The notes under the pieces were generated by a model. That model was not told where the DNA came from and did not search any database. It worked only from the letters and a program-made list of their open reading frames with translations. From NCBI GenBank assembly GCA_029448655.1, contig JACCLO010000009.1, forward strand, positions 2,418,001-2,482,000: a DNA stretch of 64,000 nt. Direction: 5' to 3'. Origin of the DNA: Wolfiporia cocos. Its lineage: Eukaryota; Basidiomycota; Agaricomycetes; Polyporales; Phaeolaceae. A program made the translations under genes and the position numbers. This document shows positions 36,001-46,284 of this stretch, piece by piece. The stretch's first letter is position 1. Each line of letters begins with the position of its first letter.

Positions 36001-38142
36001 TTGATGTAGGTACATCCTGCTGCATTGACCTTTCGCCGACGTGCTGATATGTGGAGAAGTTCGTTGCTGAGGGGCTCCCGGAAGCCGATCCGGACTTGTT
36101 GATCTCTCATATTGCGGTTCTTGCACAATTGGCCCTTAGAGCTCCTGACGCATTTGAGCGCAAGAGCGAGGAGCTCATCACATTCCTAATTAGACAGGTT
36201 CTGCTCAAGCCTGACGAGTCTGTGAGTAGTCTGACCGTACATCGTCTACAACTTCTCAGTTGTGATCCCAGGATGAGATGGATACGGACGCAGAATGGGT
36301 TGAGGATGTCGATATGTTGCCATCGCTTCATGCGAAGTTGCTAGCGCTGAAAGTGTGTCGCAACCGCTGCCTTGCTCATGCATCGTCAGACACAGCAATC
36401 GAAATCGCCAAACCTGTTCTAAAGATGTTTACGTCGCTCATTGCCTACAATGGATCGTTCACCGCCGATGCCGCAGATAGGTAGGCTTCTCCAATAGTTG
36501 GTTGTCACAAATTGACAATTCGTAACAGCCTCAAAACTAAGGCGCGACTACGTCTACAAGCTGCAATATCCTTGTTGCATCTTTCCAGCGTAGACAAGTA
36601 CGCTTCAGAAATTTCTGCTCATTTCGCTCCGCTAGCTATCACAATCCAGGTTTGTATGGTCTGTTGTTGTCGAAACTGCCCACTTACGAAGAAGATGTTT
36701 AGGATCCATGCTACCAAGTACGCATGGCATTCGCTGACAAGCTGGTTACGCTATTGTCTACGCGTAAGCTCCCAGAGCAGTTCAACGTGGTCCCATTCCT
36801 ATCGGTGCATGATCCCGAGGCAGACGTGAAAAATCGCGTACGTCCTCTCCGTATACACTAAGATTCGGCAGTGATTCATCTCTGAGTGTCAAGACCAAAT
36901 CATATGTCGTTATGGCGTTGCGGAGTATTCCCTCTGGTGCGTCGTTGGATGTCTGGATTATGGAAGGGAGCTTACAGCATTATATCATGGGCAGAGATCA
37001 GATTGCACCAATTTGAGCTCATATTTATTCGTCTGCTACATCTTCTCGCCCACCATCCTGACTTCATAGTCGATGAAGAAAATTTGCCAGATATTGCACA
37101 GTACGCGGCCATGACAACGCTCAAGGTCTTCCTCACTGATGCCGACTCCTATAGATACATCGAATTTTATCTCGATCTAGTTGCTTCCGTGGACAATATA
37201 TCGCTATTGTATCATCTCGCCATGAAGGCCAAGACAGTGCGCGATGCCGAGTCACATGCGTATAGCGAGGTGTGTCTCATCAGACCACGGACAGTCACCT
37301 GCTAATAGTTGAGCGGACCCTGCACAGAATTTATACGCTGCCAGCGAACTTGCTCAGCATCTTATCAAGGCACACGCCAAAGCTCATGGGTGGAGCCTTG
37401 AGAGTTACCCCCGCAAAGTGCGTCTTCCAGGGGACATTCTCCGACCACTACCAAACGCGGAGGCCGCCAACGAGGTGCGCGTCATAACTTGGTTGATAAG
37501 CCAGATCCACCCACTGAGCGAGCACACAGATTGTGCGAACGGTTTACCTGCCTGAAAACGCGTTGACGTGGCTTGGGGAGCAAGGGAAGGTATGGAATTT
37601 GACTACCTTACTCGGACTCAGATGCCTATTATCTACGTCTGAAGGAAAAGGCTCGCGCAGAACGCAGGCCCATGAACAAGCGTAAAGCTGTGCCAAGTCA
37701 AAAGCCTAATGGTGCCACGAAGTAAGTCCCCATGAACCCTTCCCTCCCATCATCTGACCTGACGATACATAGACGTCCGCGGACCAGTACAGGTAGTAAC
37801 TCCAAGCGGCGCAGAGCTGCTCGTGATGACACAGAAGAGGATGAGTCCTCATCCTCTCCTTCCGAGGAGGACGACGGTGAAGATGATGAGAGCGAAGCTG
37901 TAGAAGAACACGCGTCAGCTGCGCCGTCAAATCCTCAGTCTGGATCCGAAGATGAGCCCGATGACGGGGATAATGAGGAAGAGGCTGTGGGAAAAAGAGC
38001 GAGACTAGGTAGAGGTGCAAGAACAAGGGCTGAAGTGCGTGTCTATCCCACTATGAGATAGTTAACAAAGTCCTGACCATGCGTTCAGGCGAAGATCAAG
38101 GCACAAGTAGGGAAGAAAAACGCAAAGCGAAGGCCAAGTTGA
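33002..38142 (+). CDS. PDS5: Sister-chromatid cohesion protein Pds5
   Basis: Starts MVAQTRAGG at 33002; exon 1 is 33002-33625 and exon 2 is 33880-34467, followed by about a dozen shorter exons; the last ends AQVGKKNAKRRPS at 38142. Pds5 is a HEAT-repeat regulator of cohesin that works with Wapl and Eco1 on chromatin. Diagnostic blocks: LKFHDKLVGKGLATDALQKK, DRGVKAYAACCLADLLRLYAP, APYTHNELRDIFQFFFRQL, SVVLVCDLPNADELMTEIF, LIKQLNRSCPSLLHNVVPQL, NDKSAAVRLAFVEAAKGVLV, FIRLLHLLAHHPDF, FYLDLVASVDNISLLYHLA, KAKTVRDAESHAYSE. The C-terminus turns into a basic segment and a long Glu/Asp/Ser-rich acidic tract (about 37820-37990), as in other fungal Pds5. Intron 1 is 254 bp, longer than the rest. The joins I tested kept frame, including 36.94-37.01 kb, where an intron restores the frame between IPS and EIRLHQFEL. 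Confidence 0.93.
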
Positions 38143-39582
38143 GATTCAGCACTCAGTCTCGGGTAAGTAGTAAATGGTTGTGAACTATCCCAAGCCAATT
38201 AAATCTCAAGAAATTGCCAGTACATTTCTATCACCTCTTCTCGGTGGTTCTCTTCTTACTTAGCAGTAGCGCTTAAAATATTCTCCTTTATGCGAGTATA
38301 TCATTGCTCGTGGTCTGTATTGTCGTAAGTTGTATCTCATGTGTTGCTATACCACGCAATTTCAGTGTAATACCATGGATCCAACGGTGTACCAGAAGCG
38401 AGATGCACGCGCCAATCCTGTTCTTCTACCGGTGTACGTGTCCGCTACTCTGTTGATGTTGTCGGGCTACATAATGAGATTTTGCCTTGGAACTGCTCGT
38501 CAAGAACTGCGGACGCATGCGAATGTGTACAGCGGCGCTCACAGCCTAACAATGTAGGCTCTTGTCAAGGAGTACTGCTTAACATTCTGGCTAATTTACA
38601 GGATGTATACTACTGCAGTCTTCCTGACGATGAACGGCTGGTGAGAGTCCGTCTGTGTTGCTGTGCGTTCATGAATGTGTTAGGCTCTACTCGCTTGCTG
38701 CTCGTTCTTCAGGGTCGATTTACAATAACTATAGTCGACCAGGTATGTCTACAATCGCCACCATGGCCAAACGCCTGCGCAGAAATATCAGAGCCTTGGC
38801 ATCCTCTGAGAGTCCCCACTCTCAAGGCACTCGATCTGAGCTGCGTTTGTGACCATTGCGATGTCATACATACAGTCTTCGATATCATGCACCTGGAATT
38901 CTAATTCCCGGTGGTGTGTATGTGCAAGTTGCATCGCTGATTATAATTTGCAGCGGCTGGGGTAGACTCGCCATATCAAGATTCAAGCTCGCTTGGACAG
39001 TGCACCCAGAAGGTACCGTGTTTATGCGTCCGCGCACAGGATTCACGACGTACTGCCAGTCTGCATTGATCATACACACGTAATACTGATGTTATTTGCA
39101 ATACTGGACGCGATATAGAACATTAGGCATCGAGGGATAGAGAGTTGTTTGGCCCCGCGATCCATAACACAACAAGCGGTGCGTCAATTCACTATCTCCG
39201 GAGAAAATCACTTCCAAGCCGTTGTCAGATGCACCGGTACCAAGGATTGCAGATAACTACCAAGCACGACGATGACCATTGCGATAGTATTAAGTCGCAG
39301 CTCAGTATGCGCTGGGCGATATTTTCTCCGGTGGCCAATGTCACCTTGTGGATCGCATCGCTGCTCGTGGCTTGCTTCTTACCGGCTGTGGCGGAGCATT
39401 TTCTTACCTCTGGTACTGTTTCACAGAGCACAGAACCGATTGACATAAACGAAGGATCTTTGTTGCATATACGCGCACAATGCATCGACACCTAACGCGA
39501 CTTACAACGTGTCAGTTGTGCCATTGCAGACGCTGTGCCTAATGATCATCTTTACGTGTACGCCGATACGCGAGGGCATTGA
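38143..39582. other. Region without a recognised gene
   Basis: Several plus-strand open frames (38330-38557, 38482-38904, 38856-39083, 39145-39495) look as if they could be short exons, with GT/AG pairs between some, but I could not build a frame with any known motif. The last contains one hydrophobic stretch (VTLWIASLLVACFLPAVA). It may be an unrecognised small gene or decay. Confidence 0.35.
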
Positions 39583-40178
39583 CGCAGGATTTCGAAGATC
39601 TTCTATCGTCGGTCGTATCCGATAAACGGCATGCAAGGACTACACTCTGACGCTTTGGCATGGATGTCATACGCTATCAATACAAGGCCCACAACATGGC
39701 GTATTGAATATGCAGCTTGCTTCTTATTGGCTTCTAAACAGACAGATCATGGGTCGCATGCACATTTATCCCGACGATGAATTTGAAGGGCGGTGAACGA
39801 ATCTTTGGGATCTCACAGAACGAGGAATACTTTCAGTTCTCGGCTCAAAGAGAAACCCCCTCTTTCTAATACATTTGCTCCCGCTGACCACTCCTATTAG
39901 AGGTTAGTCCAGTATTAGAAAGCAGCAGTAAATCGTAGGTTAGTTCAGTATTCGAATGCTTGGGAAGCAGCGGCAATAAACTGTAGAAAAATGCTGACCA
40001 TGGACTTAGCGGCAACGGACTACAGCACTGTGGCACCGGTACTATACAGCGTGGTGCGGCGTCATCCGGACGTTCCATTAGCGATACCCCTGTTCAAACG
40101 CTCAAACGCTCAAAGCTTCCTCTTCCAATTTTCCATCAAACTGTATCTGCCTTGTCGCTAACCTCTTTGTTTGTTCAT

Positions 40179-40212
40179 CCGCCCGCCCGTCCGTCCGCCC
40201 GCCCGTCCGTCC
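40179..40212 (+). repeat. Short (CCGC/CCGT) tetranucleotide-like tract
   Basis: Alternating CCGCCCGCC and GTCCGTCC units. It is absent from the same place in copy B of the segmental duplication. Confidence 0.7.
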
Positions 40213-40492
40213 ATCTGTCAGTCGTGACACCACGGACGCATAACGGACTTCCGATCAGCACCCATGGTGTCAGCAACTAGTTAGACTTAACTGATAAATG
40301 ACAGCTCTGGCGAGACCTTATGCATTATGAGCCGCCCTCTTCTAATTCGTCAGTAGCTAAAGTAGCAGACAAATGTTTCTAAATTGTTCATTGCCTGACA
40401 AATTGATGCATATTTGTTACTGATGGCTACATATTAAGGCAGAAAGCTGATCTTCCTGTAATACATCGGGGAAATATAAAAATGGGGAGTGA

Positions 40493-41258
40493 TTAGGCTA
40501 AGGTGCTCTCCGTATTATCCAACTTCAATACCGCCTTCAAAAGCGCATGATCATTGTCCATATCCGCCATCTCGTCCTCATCTGCACTCGATATCTTCCT
40601 CTCAGCATTCATGAATTCAGTTGCTGCTTCTGCAATGAATCTCTGCTCTTTCGTGTTCTTCGGTCCACTCGTCACCGCATCCTTGAGGCTGAGCTTTCCT
40701 GAGTCGAGAGCCTTGGCCAGGATGGCGATGTAGGTATAGTCGTTCTCGTCCCAATCCTTGATCGGGATAGCCTCGTTATGGATAGCCTGAAGCGCGCTGT
40801 AGACCATGCGGACGCTCTTGTCCGAGTTCACAGGCTCAGGGAGGATATCTGCCTCGCGCAGCTCCCCAAATACCTCCCTTGCCCGATTTACTTTCTCGCA
40901 CCTGCCGTTGAGCTCAGAGAGGAGATGCTTATAGCCATCGAGAGATATCTCCGCCGCGGGGGTGATGAGCCAATGACCGTCGTGATCGTTCTTTGTACCC
41001 AGACCGTTGCCGAGCTCTGCATTCTCTGGCAGCAACCAAGGATACTTCCACGTGTGGCTCGATTGCGCGAACGTGGAAATCCCCCAGATCCTTTGAAGTT
41101 TTAGTCATATTAGCCCGTACTTGTGCATGTCCGTGCAGAGATCACATACCGGGCTCGACATCTCCTTCCTTGTCTACCTTAATGTCCTTGCCTACACGGA
41201 CGTTGTCGAGCTTCGGTGAGTTCTTAGCTCTGCTGCGGTAAAGATTTGGACGGCTCAT
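40493..41258 (-). pseudogene. Tse2-type ADP-ribosyltransferase-like protein, copy A (probable frameshift)
   Basis: Paralogue of the gene at 57756-58519. The first exon (41150-41258, start MSRPNLYRS) and a long second exon (from 41090 to 40493) correspond to those of copy B. With the same splice sites the total length is 707 nt and the frame is lost: a G run at the start of exon 2 has five G here and seven in copy B. After this point a 180-codon frame is intact, with GTKNDHDGHW, SLDGYKHLLSELNG and an acidic C-terminal part. The pattern (GGxSTF, then LPxxxxLxxGL, then NDHGxHW, then MxLxxYxxLL) is that of a fungal family I associate with the Tse2 ADP-ribosyltransferase toxin fold; activity is not shown. 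It could be a pseudogene, or a different start could make a shorter protein. Confidence 0.55.
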
Positions 41259-41970
41259 GGCAAGAGTGGAAGAGACGATGGCTGTATCTGAGCGACAGGA
41301 TGTTGCGTTAGAAGTAACTTGGTCCTGTGGTGAAGGTAATCCCGAGTTCCATCCCCCGTCTTATATATGGTGCATTATGATGCCTGCTGCAATATCGGGT
41401 GTATGGAGCTCTGCTCTATTATAGTTACACCCTGCATAATTGATGCGGTTCAGAGGTAGATTTAGCATAGGCGCGCACTTCTATTGCGAGCACCACGGAG
41501 ATGCATCGTGGGTCGTGATGGGTCGCTTCTGAGCATTGTTAGGTCCGGACTCCAGCTCATGCGACCGTCCGTGAATCGCGCTCATTAAGATCGTATTGAG
41601 TTCAGGCCTGACTCTGTTCCGTGATCCAGATAGGGCTGAGGTTAGTGTTGGAGTGAGATGCAAATGCCTGGCCACAAGTTGGCACTCGCCGGTGACAGCG
41701 CTCAAGCGCTCAAGGATAATGTGGAGAGTCACCCTGGCAAGCGACTTAGGTTGGTTTATTACTATATAATATGATATGAGATCCTCCTCTACACCTTGCA
41801 TCATTTACAGCCTGATGTTGACGTCAACGCGACGTATTTTGACACTTTCCATGCAACTGGCAAGACGCGTAGCCACGGTTTCGCTGTTATTCGGCGTGGA
41901 GCTTGTAGCTTGCAAGGAGCTTGAAGCTTTGAAGCTTGGAGCTCTGGCAATTGACTTCGGTGAGGTGATC

Positions 41971-42843
41971 CGGCCGGTTAAGAATCATCACTTGAGCCTA
42001 GTGTTGCCGCGGCTTTGGCTTTGGCTTGAACCACAGCTCGAGCCAAGCCGCACTCATGCACTGAAGCCGAGCCAAGTAGCTCAGAACTGACTCGACTGAG
42101 GTATGTTTCTTACTCTATAATACACAATCGCCTCGTATACTTACACACAGTACTACGTAGATAAGCTCACGGCTATCTAGGTACTGTAATAGAGTCGTTG
42201 TACCATCACCTCGACTGAGATAAGCTCACGGCTATTGATGGCTCGGCTATCAGTGGCTCGGCTTGGCCCGGCTTCACTTCGAGCCGTAGCTCCACGAGAT
42301 GGCTTATCAGTGCTGGAGGTACTTGCCAATTGAGGAGGAATCTTATCTGTGCAGATAAGCGCTGATAAGATCGACAGCAGAGTGGCATTCAATCACCACT
42401 CTGAAGACATCTTATAAGTGTCAGTCAGACTCAACACATGGCTGGGAAACTAACTACCAGACTGGTATAGAATTTCCATTTAGTAGTCAGGCTGGCATAC
42501 AAATGCAAGGAGCAGTCATGCATGGCTTATGGCAGCACCATGCACATGCACTCGAAGCACTTGTTCCATGCAATGACGTCACTGGGATGCAGCTTCACTA
42601 TATCAAGTAGTCCATCTGCCATACTAGTTGTTCTAGGTTTGATGGCATCATTGCGTGGTATATAAGTCGCCCGTCTAATCTTTGTCGCTCTCTTCCCTTC
42701 ACCACAATGGCCCTTCACCCTCCAATTCACCCAACACCCATGCGCTCCGCCTCTGAGCTACGGACACTATGGCTGAGTCTGCCCTCACTTCCGCATCCAA
42801 TCTTCGACTGTTCCTGCACAGTAGAGACGGCCCACTGGTAATG
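41971..42843. other. Repeat-rich spacer left of the 10-kb element
   Basis: Contains short direct repeats (CTCGACTGAG.TA and GATAAGCTCACGGCTAT, each twice, around 42090-42240) and AGCTTG-rich sequence at 41900-41945. At 42658-42666 a TATATAAG box is followed about 40 bp later by ATG in a good context, opening short frames that run to the retroelement insertion point. This may be a small gene interrupted by the element or an older LTR; I cannot tell which. Confidence 0.4.
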
Positions 42844-43216
42844 TGACACAAGCAACACTTCAAGCAACTACTCAGGGGATTGTTACTCGCGTTGCAGCGC
42901 AATCCTAGTCTGAGGCTACTCAAGGCGTATAAGGCCAAGACGAGTCTGGGGTGCTACCCTGCTCGTCGGCCAGTATATATGCTATTCTACCGTTTGTACA
43001 TTGTTTGGCTGCTGTACAGTTATTACGTAAGTTGAGAGTCCGATACTATGGTAAACCCTATAATGGGTGTAGGTACACGGCACAGAGTGTCCGGGGGGCT
43101 GGTAACACGTGGTAGGGTGTTCGGGGTCTTGCACGTGACTGCTTAGGCGCGCGCTTAGATAAGATAAGGGTTCAGGCTCTAGTCACTGGCTAGGCGAAAG
43201 AAATCGGCCTGTGACA
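42844..43216 (-). repeat. 3' LTR of the 10-kb element
   Basis: 373 bp, begins TGACAC and ends GTGACA; direct repeat of 52459-52831. The polyprotein's last codons run 38 nt into this LTR. Confidence 0.93.
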
Positions 43217-44413
43217 GTACCCCCTCTTCTAGCTGCGTGTCCCCGCGCCCAGCAATTACTTTGCAGAAGTTTTGGTCAATGTGACATGGGTGGTCATGTC
43301 CGTGTTTCTGACAGATGTGTGGGTTTGCCATCTGTATGGTATACTGTACGGGATAGATCCAACCCGGATTGTTGGGTATCGTGGATTCTATGCATTGTCC
43401 CACTTGTATGCCATATTGTATTACACGGGTCTTGGGATTACAAAACCAGAGGTTTCTGGCGACGAGTTGTTTTGGGTAAATGTAGAAGGGAATTTTCGCA
43501 TCCTTCAGTAATTCAATGTCTACGTCGTCGTGGATGATGAATTCGTTCGGGTTTTGTCTGAGTCCCATGGCGATGGATTTCTTCTCGAAGTCTTCCCACT
43601 CCGGGTCCCATTCAGTGTGTCGGTTCTTCCATTGATGTCCGGGAGCGGTTGGTCTTGCTTCGAAGAACTTGGTTATTAAATCCTGCCAGGGAGTCAATCC
43701 GCGTTTCCTTTCCCATGTTGTATTCCCATCAGACCATTCGACTTTCAGCTCGACTCGCCCTCGGTCTTCTCTGGATGCGAGGATCCTGAGAGGCCTGCGA
43801 GCGTCATTGCTTTCCATCCGTTCATTATGGTTCTGATTGGGGAAAGCCGGGGCATGATACGGTAGTAGTAGGACTTCGTTGAATACAGGGTATATGCCTC
43901 GCATGTCTGCGGGCAAGTCCAGTTCGTATGCTCCATGTCCGACTTTCTTGGTGACCTTGTACGGGCCGTACCGCTTTGAATCGAGTTTCTTCGTAGGGTT
44001 TCCCATGTTAATGTTTCGCCCATCGACCCAAACCATGTCTCCCTCATTGTACTCGTGGGGATTGGTTCGTTTCCGGTCGTAGTATTCTTTCATACGAAGT
44101 TTGGCTTTCTCGAGATTCTTCGAAGCGGTTTGGCTAACCTTGTGCATGTGTTCGACCCAGTCCTTGGCTGCTCCCACCCCCTCTTCCAGCTCTGGTGCCT
44201 CCACGCCTGTAAATGGGTGGTATCCGTGAGTGAGGTAAAAGGGGCTGTAGCCCGTGCTACTATGTACATGACACTTGTATGCGAATGCTGCTAGCGGGAG
44301 TAGGTCCGGCCAGTTGGTATGGGTGTCGTTAATAAATAATCGTAGGTACACCTCCAGTTCCTGGTTCATTCGTTCCGTCTGCCCGTCTGTCTGTGGGTGG
44401 AACGCGGTACTGG
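43179..44413 (-). CDS. Pol 3' fragment: integrase catalytic end, chromodomain-like segment and extra C-terminal domain
   Basis: Continues the polyprotein after the nested insertion. It opens with FHPQTDGQTERMNQELEVY, the integrase segment with the catalytic Glu, then the GPY-type block (KLDSKRYGPYKVTKKVG, YELDLP, FNEVLLLPY). About residue 200 on is a chromodomain-like stretch (RILASREDRGRVELKVEWSD, then TTWE). Beyond it lie roughly 160 more residues with no family I know, including WDPEWEDFEKKSIAMGLRQ and a Cys/His cluster HICQKHGHDHPCH followed by C. The polypurine tract GAAGAGGGGGTAC is itself coding (EEGV). The nested element separates this part from the upstream integrase; removing one 5-bp duplication copy would leave the frame continuous, so the nested insertion is what broke it. 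Confidence 0.85.
43217..43232 (-). promoter_or_regulatory. Polypurine tract of the 10-kb element
   Basis: Minus strand CTAGAAGAGGGGGTAC directly before the 3' LTR; nearly identical to that of the 8-kb element. Confidence 0.8.
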
Positions 44414-44972
44414 TGACACAGACTTACGTCTGTGCTACCCCTGGGCTCAGGGGGAACCATACACGCCGTTGAGCGAGCCTACAAGTCACCGTGCCAGCGC
44501 TGAACGCAGAGGCAACGTGGGGGTGACTAGTCCCCTTGTGTACGTCGAGTTAACAGAGGCGGCTCACAGACTAGCACGACGCGATACGGGCCCCGGGCCA
44601 GAGAGCATCACAGCGATAGTAAGAAAGGGGCTATGCCCAATTGTCGAGAATCTTAGGAATGAGGTTGTAAGACCTCATTCCGTCGTACTTATACACGCTA
44701 GTATCTACTACCGAGACCGCCCTAAACTAATGGTCTGTGCACCATGTAGCTACTGAGTCATGTGCTAGGTAACGAGCATGTAACGAGTGTGACCATGTGT
44801 GAGTACCGGAGGCGCGCGCTACCCTACAGCGCTAACCTAACGACCAGGTGACCTGCAATATCTGGGAGAGACGCTGGAGGTAGCTATGGAGTAGAGGCGC
44901 GGCGTACGCCTAGCGCCGCACATACAACCTATAGCGAGGGAGTCTAAATTAATAAAGGAATAATTTGTGACA
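44414..44972 (-). repeat. 3' LTR of the nested element
   Basis: 559 bp, begins TGACACAGACTTACGTCTG and ends TTTGTGACA; direct repeat of 45726-46284. Confidence 0.93.
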
Positions 44973-45725
44973 TTACCCCCCCTCTCGAAAAACGTCGTCC
45001 CTGACGTTCTACCTATCTTCCTACGACCCTCGCATCCTTGGTTGCTTGTTTGACACACGGCTCATGTGGTTCATGAGGAGCGTCCATGTGCACGGTCCGT
45101 CCGCCGGTGGAGGAGTGAAGAAAACGTCCCCCCATCCCGCAACGTGAGTGAACGAGGCCCTCCAGAGGTGAGCGGGCCCATCGGAGGTTGTGGTAATGCT
45201 TGTTCATTCCGCCTCCTAGGACTGACGCCGACATAGATGGACGTGGCGCACCGACCTCGGGGTATGTGGTTGGTTTTGTCGGAGAAGTAGTCGGTCGTCG
45301 AGGATTGCTTTCTGACCTTCGTGATCGTCGGTGTGGGGTTGGGTACCCTTGCGGGACCCTTCACATACCCACTGATCAAAGGTTCTTGACGATAACCCCT
45401 GCCGCCCAGGGGTAAGTGGCCGGACTGCCCTAGACCTCCACGCGCACGCGCATTCCCTTTGCAGGGGTGACGGCGGCGGGTCCTCAAACGGGGCTTATGT
45501 CGGTCGACCCCTTCTATCTTGCGTTCGAAAGAGGGCGGACTTGCTTACTCACTCCCTACGGTCGCTTTGCCAGGTGTAGCATTTCGTGGGGGCTCGTAAA
45601 ACTACGGACCGACGGCGCTTCTACCGTCGGCTGCCCCGCCATGCTGCCTTGGCGACCTGTAGGTGGAGAACCCTCGGCCCCAGCGCAGGTGGCGCCGGAG
45701 GGGAGGTAAGATATTCCTAAGATTA
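44973..45725 (-). other. Interior of the nested element
   Basis: 753 bp, GC-rich. The longest sense frame (45071-45487) is a basic low-complexity peptide without motif. The first 15 nt at the left (44973-44987) are the polypurine tract in the minus sense. Confidence 0.7.
45713..45724 (-). promoter_or_regulatory. Self-primer binding site of the nested element
   Basis: RNA-sense AATCTTAGGAAT, one T after the LTR end, perfectly complementary over 12 nt to ATTCCTAAGATT at 45961-45972 (minus strand). That segment lies about 30 nt downstream of a TATAAG box at about 46000-46005 and so is the predicted 5' end of the transcript. Confidence 0.75.
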
Positions 45726-46284
45726 TGACACAGACTTACGTCTGTGCTACCCCTGGGCTCAGGGGGAACCATACACGCCGTTGAGCGAGCCTACAAGTCA
45801 CCGTGCCAGCGCTGAACGCAGAGGCAACGTGGGGGTGACTAGTCCCCTTGTGTACGTCGAGTTAACAGAGGCGGCTCACAGACTAGCACGACGCGATACG
45901 GGCCCCGGGCCAGAGAGCATCACAGCGATAGTAAGAAAGGGGCTATGCCCAATTGTCGAGAATCTTAGGAATGAGGTTGTAAGACCTCATTCCGTCGTAC
46001 TTATACACGCTAGTATCTACTACCGAGACCGCCCTAAACTAATGGTCTGTGCACCATGTAGCTACTGAGTCATGTGCTAGGTAACGAGCATGTAACGAGT
46101 GTGACCATGTGTGAGTACCGGAGGCGCGCGCTACCCTACAGCGCTAACCTAACGACCAGGTGACCTGCAATATCTGGGAGAGACGCTGGAGGTAGCTATG
46201 GAGTAGAGGCGCGGCGTACGCCTAGCGCCGCACATACAACCTATAGCGAGGGAGTCTAAATTAATAAAGGAATAATTTGTGACA
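45726..46284 (-). repeat. 5' LTR of the nested element
   Basis: 559 bp; carries the TATA-like box (TATAAG, minus strand) and the self-priming segment described for the primer site. Confidence 0.93.

Larger units (their letters stand above)
39583..41970. repeat. Segmental duplication, copy A
   Basis: About 2.4 kb that aligns in the same orientation with 56862-59340. Shared landmarks: TTTCGAAGAT..CTATCGTC at the left, CGCTATCAATAC, GAATTTGAA.GGC.GTGAA, TACAGCACTGTGGCACCGGTA, the whole gene at 40493-41258, and GATGTTGACGTCA and CCGGCCGGTT at the right. Divergence is moderate with several indels, so the event is old. The two copies flank the retroelement cluster. Confidence 0.8.
44414..46284 (-). 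mobile_element. Nested short LTR element (TRIM-like), TSD ACTGG
   Basis: 1,871 bp with two 559-bp LTRs (44414-44972, 45726-46284) that look identical, and a perfect ACTGG duplication at 44409-44413 and 46285-46289. The 753-bp interior has no retroelement domain. A polypurine tract (minus strand CGAGAGGGGGGGTAA) adjoins the left LTR, and a self-primer site adjoins the right LTR, so it reads on the minus strand like its host. It sits in the integrase between the second catalytic Asp and the Glu and so inactivated the host copy. With no coding capacity it must move in trans. A related, diverged solo LTR lies at 52932-53498. Confidence 0.93.

Noticed and set aside
45071..45487. 138-codon frame in the nested element as a gag remnant
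   Set aside because: Basic, Pro/Arg-rich chance frame with no capsid or Cys/His pattern.
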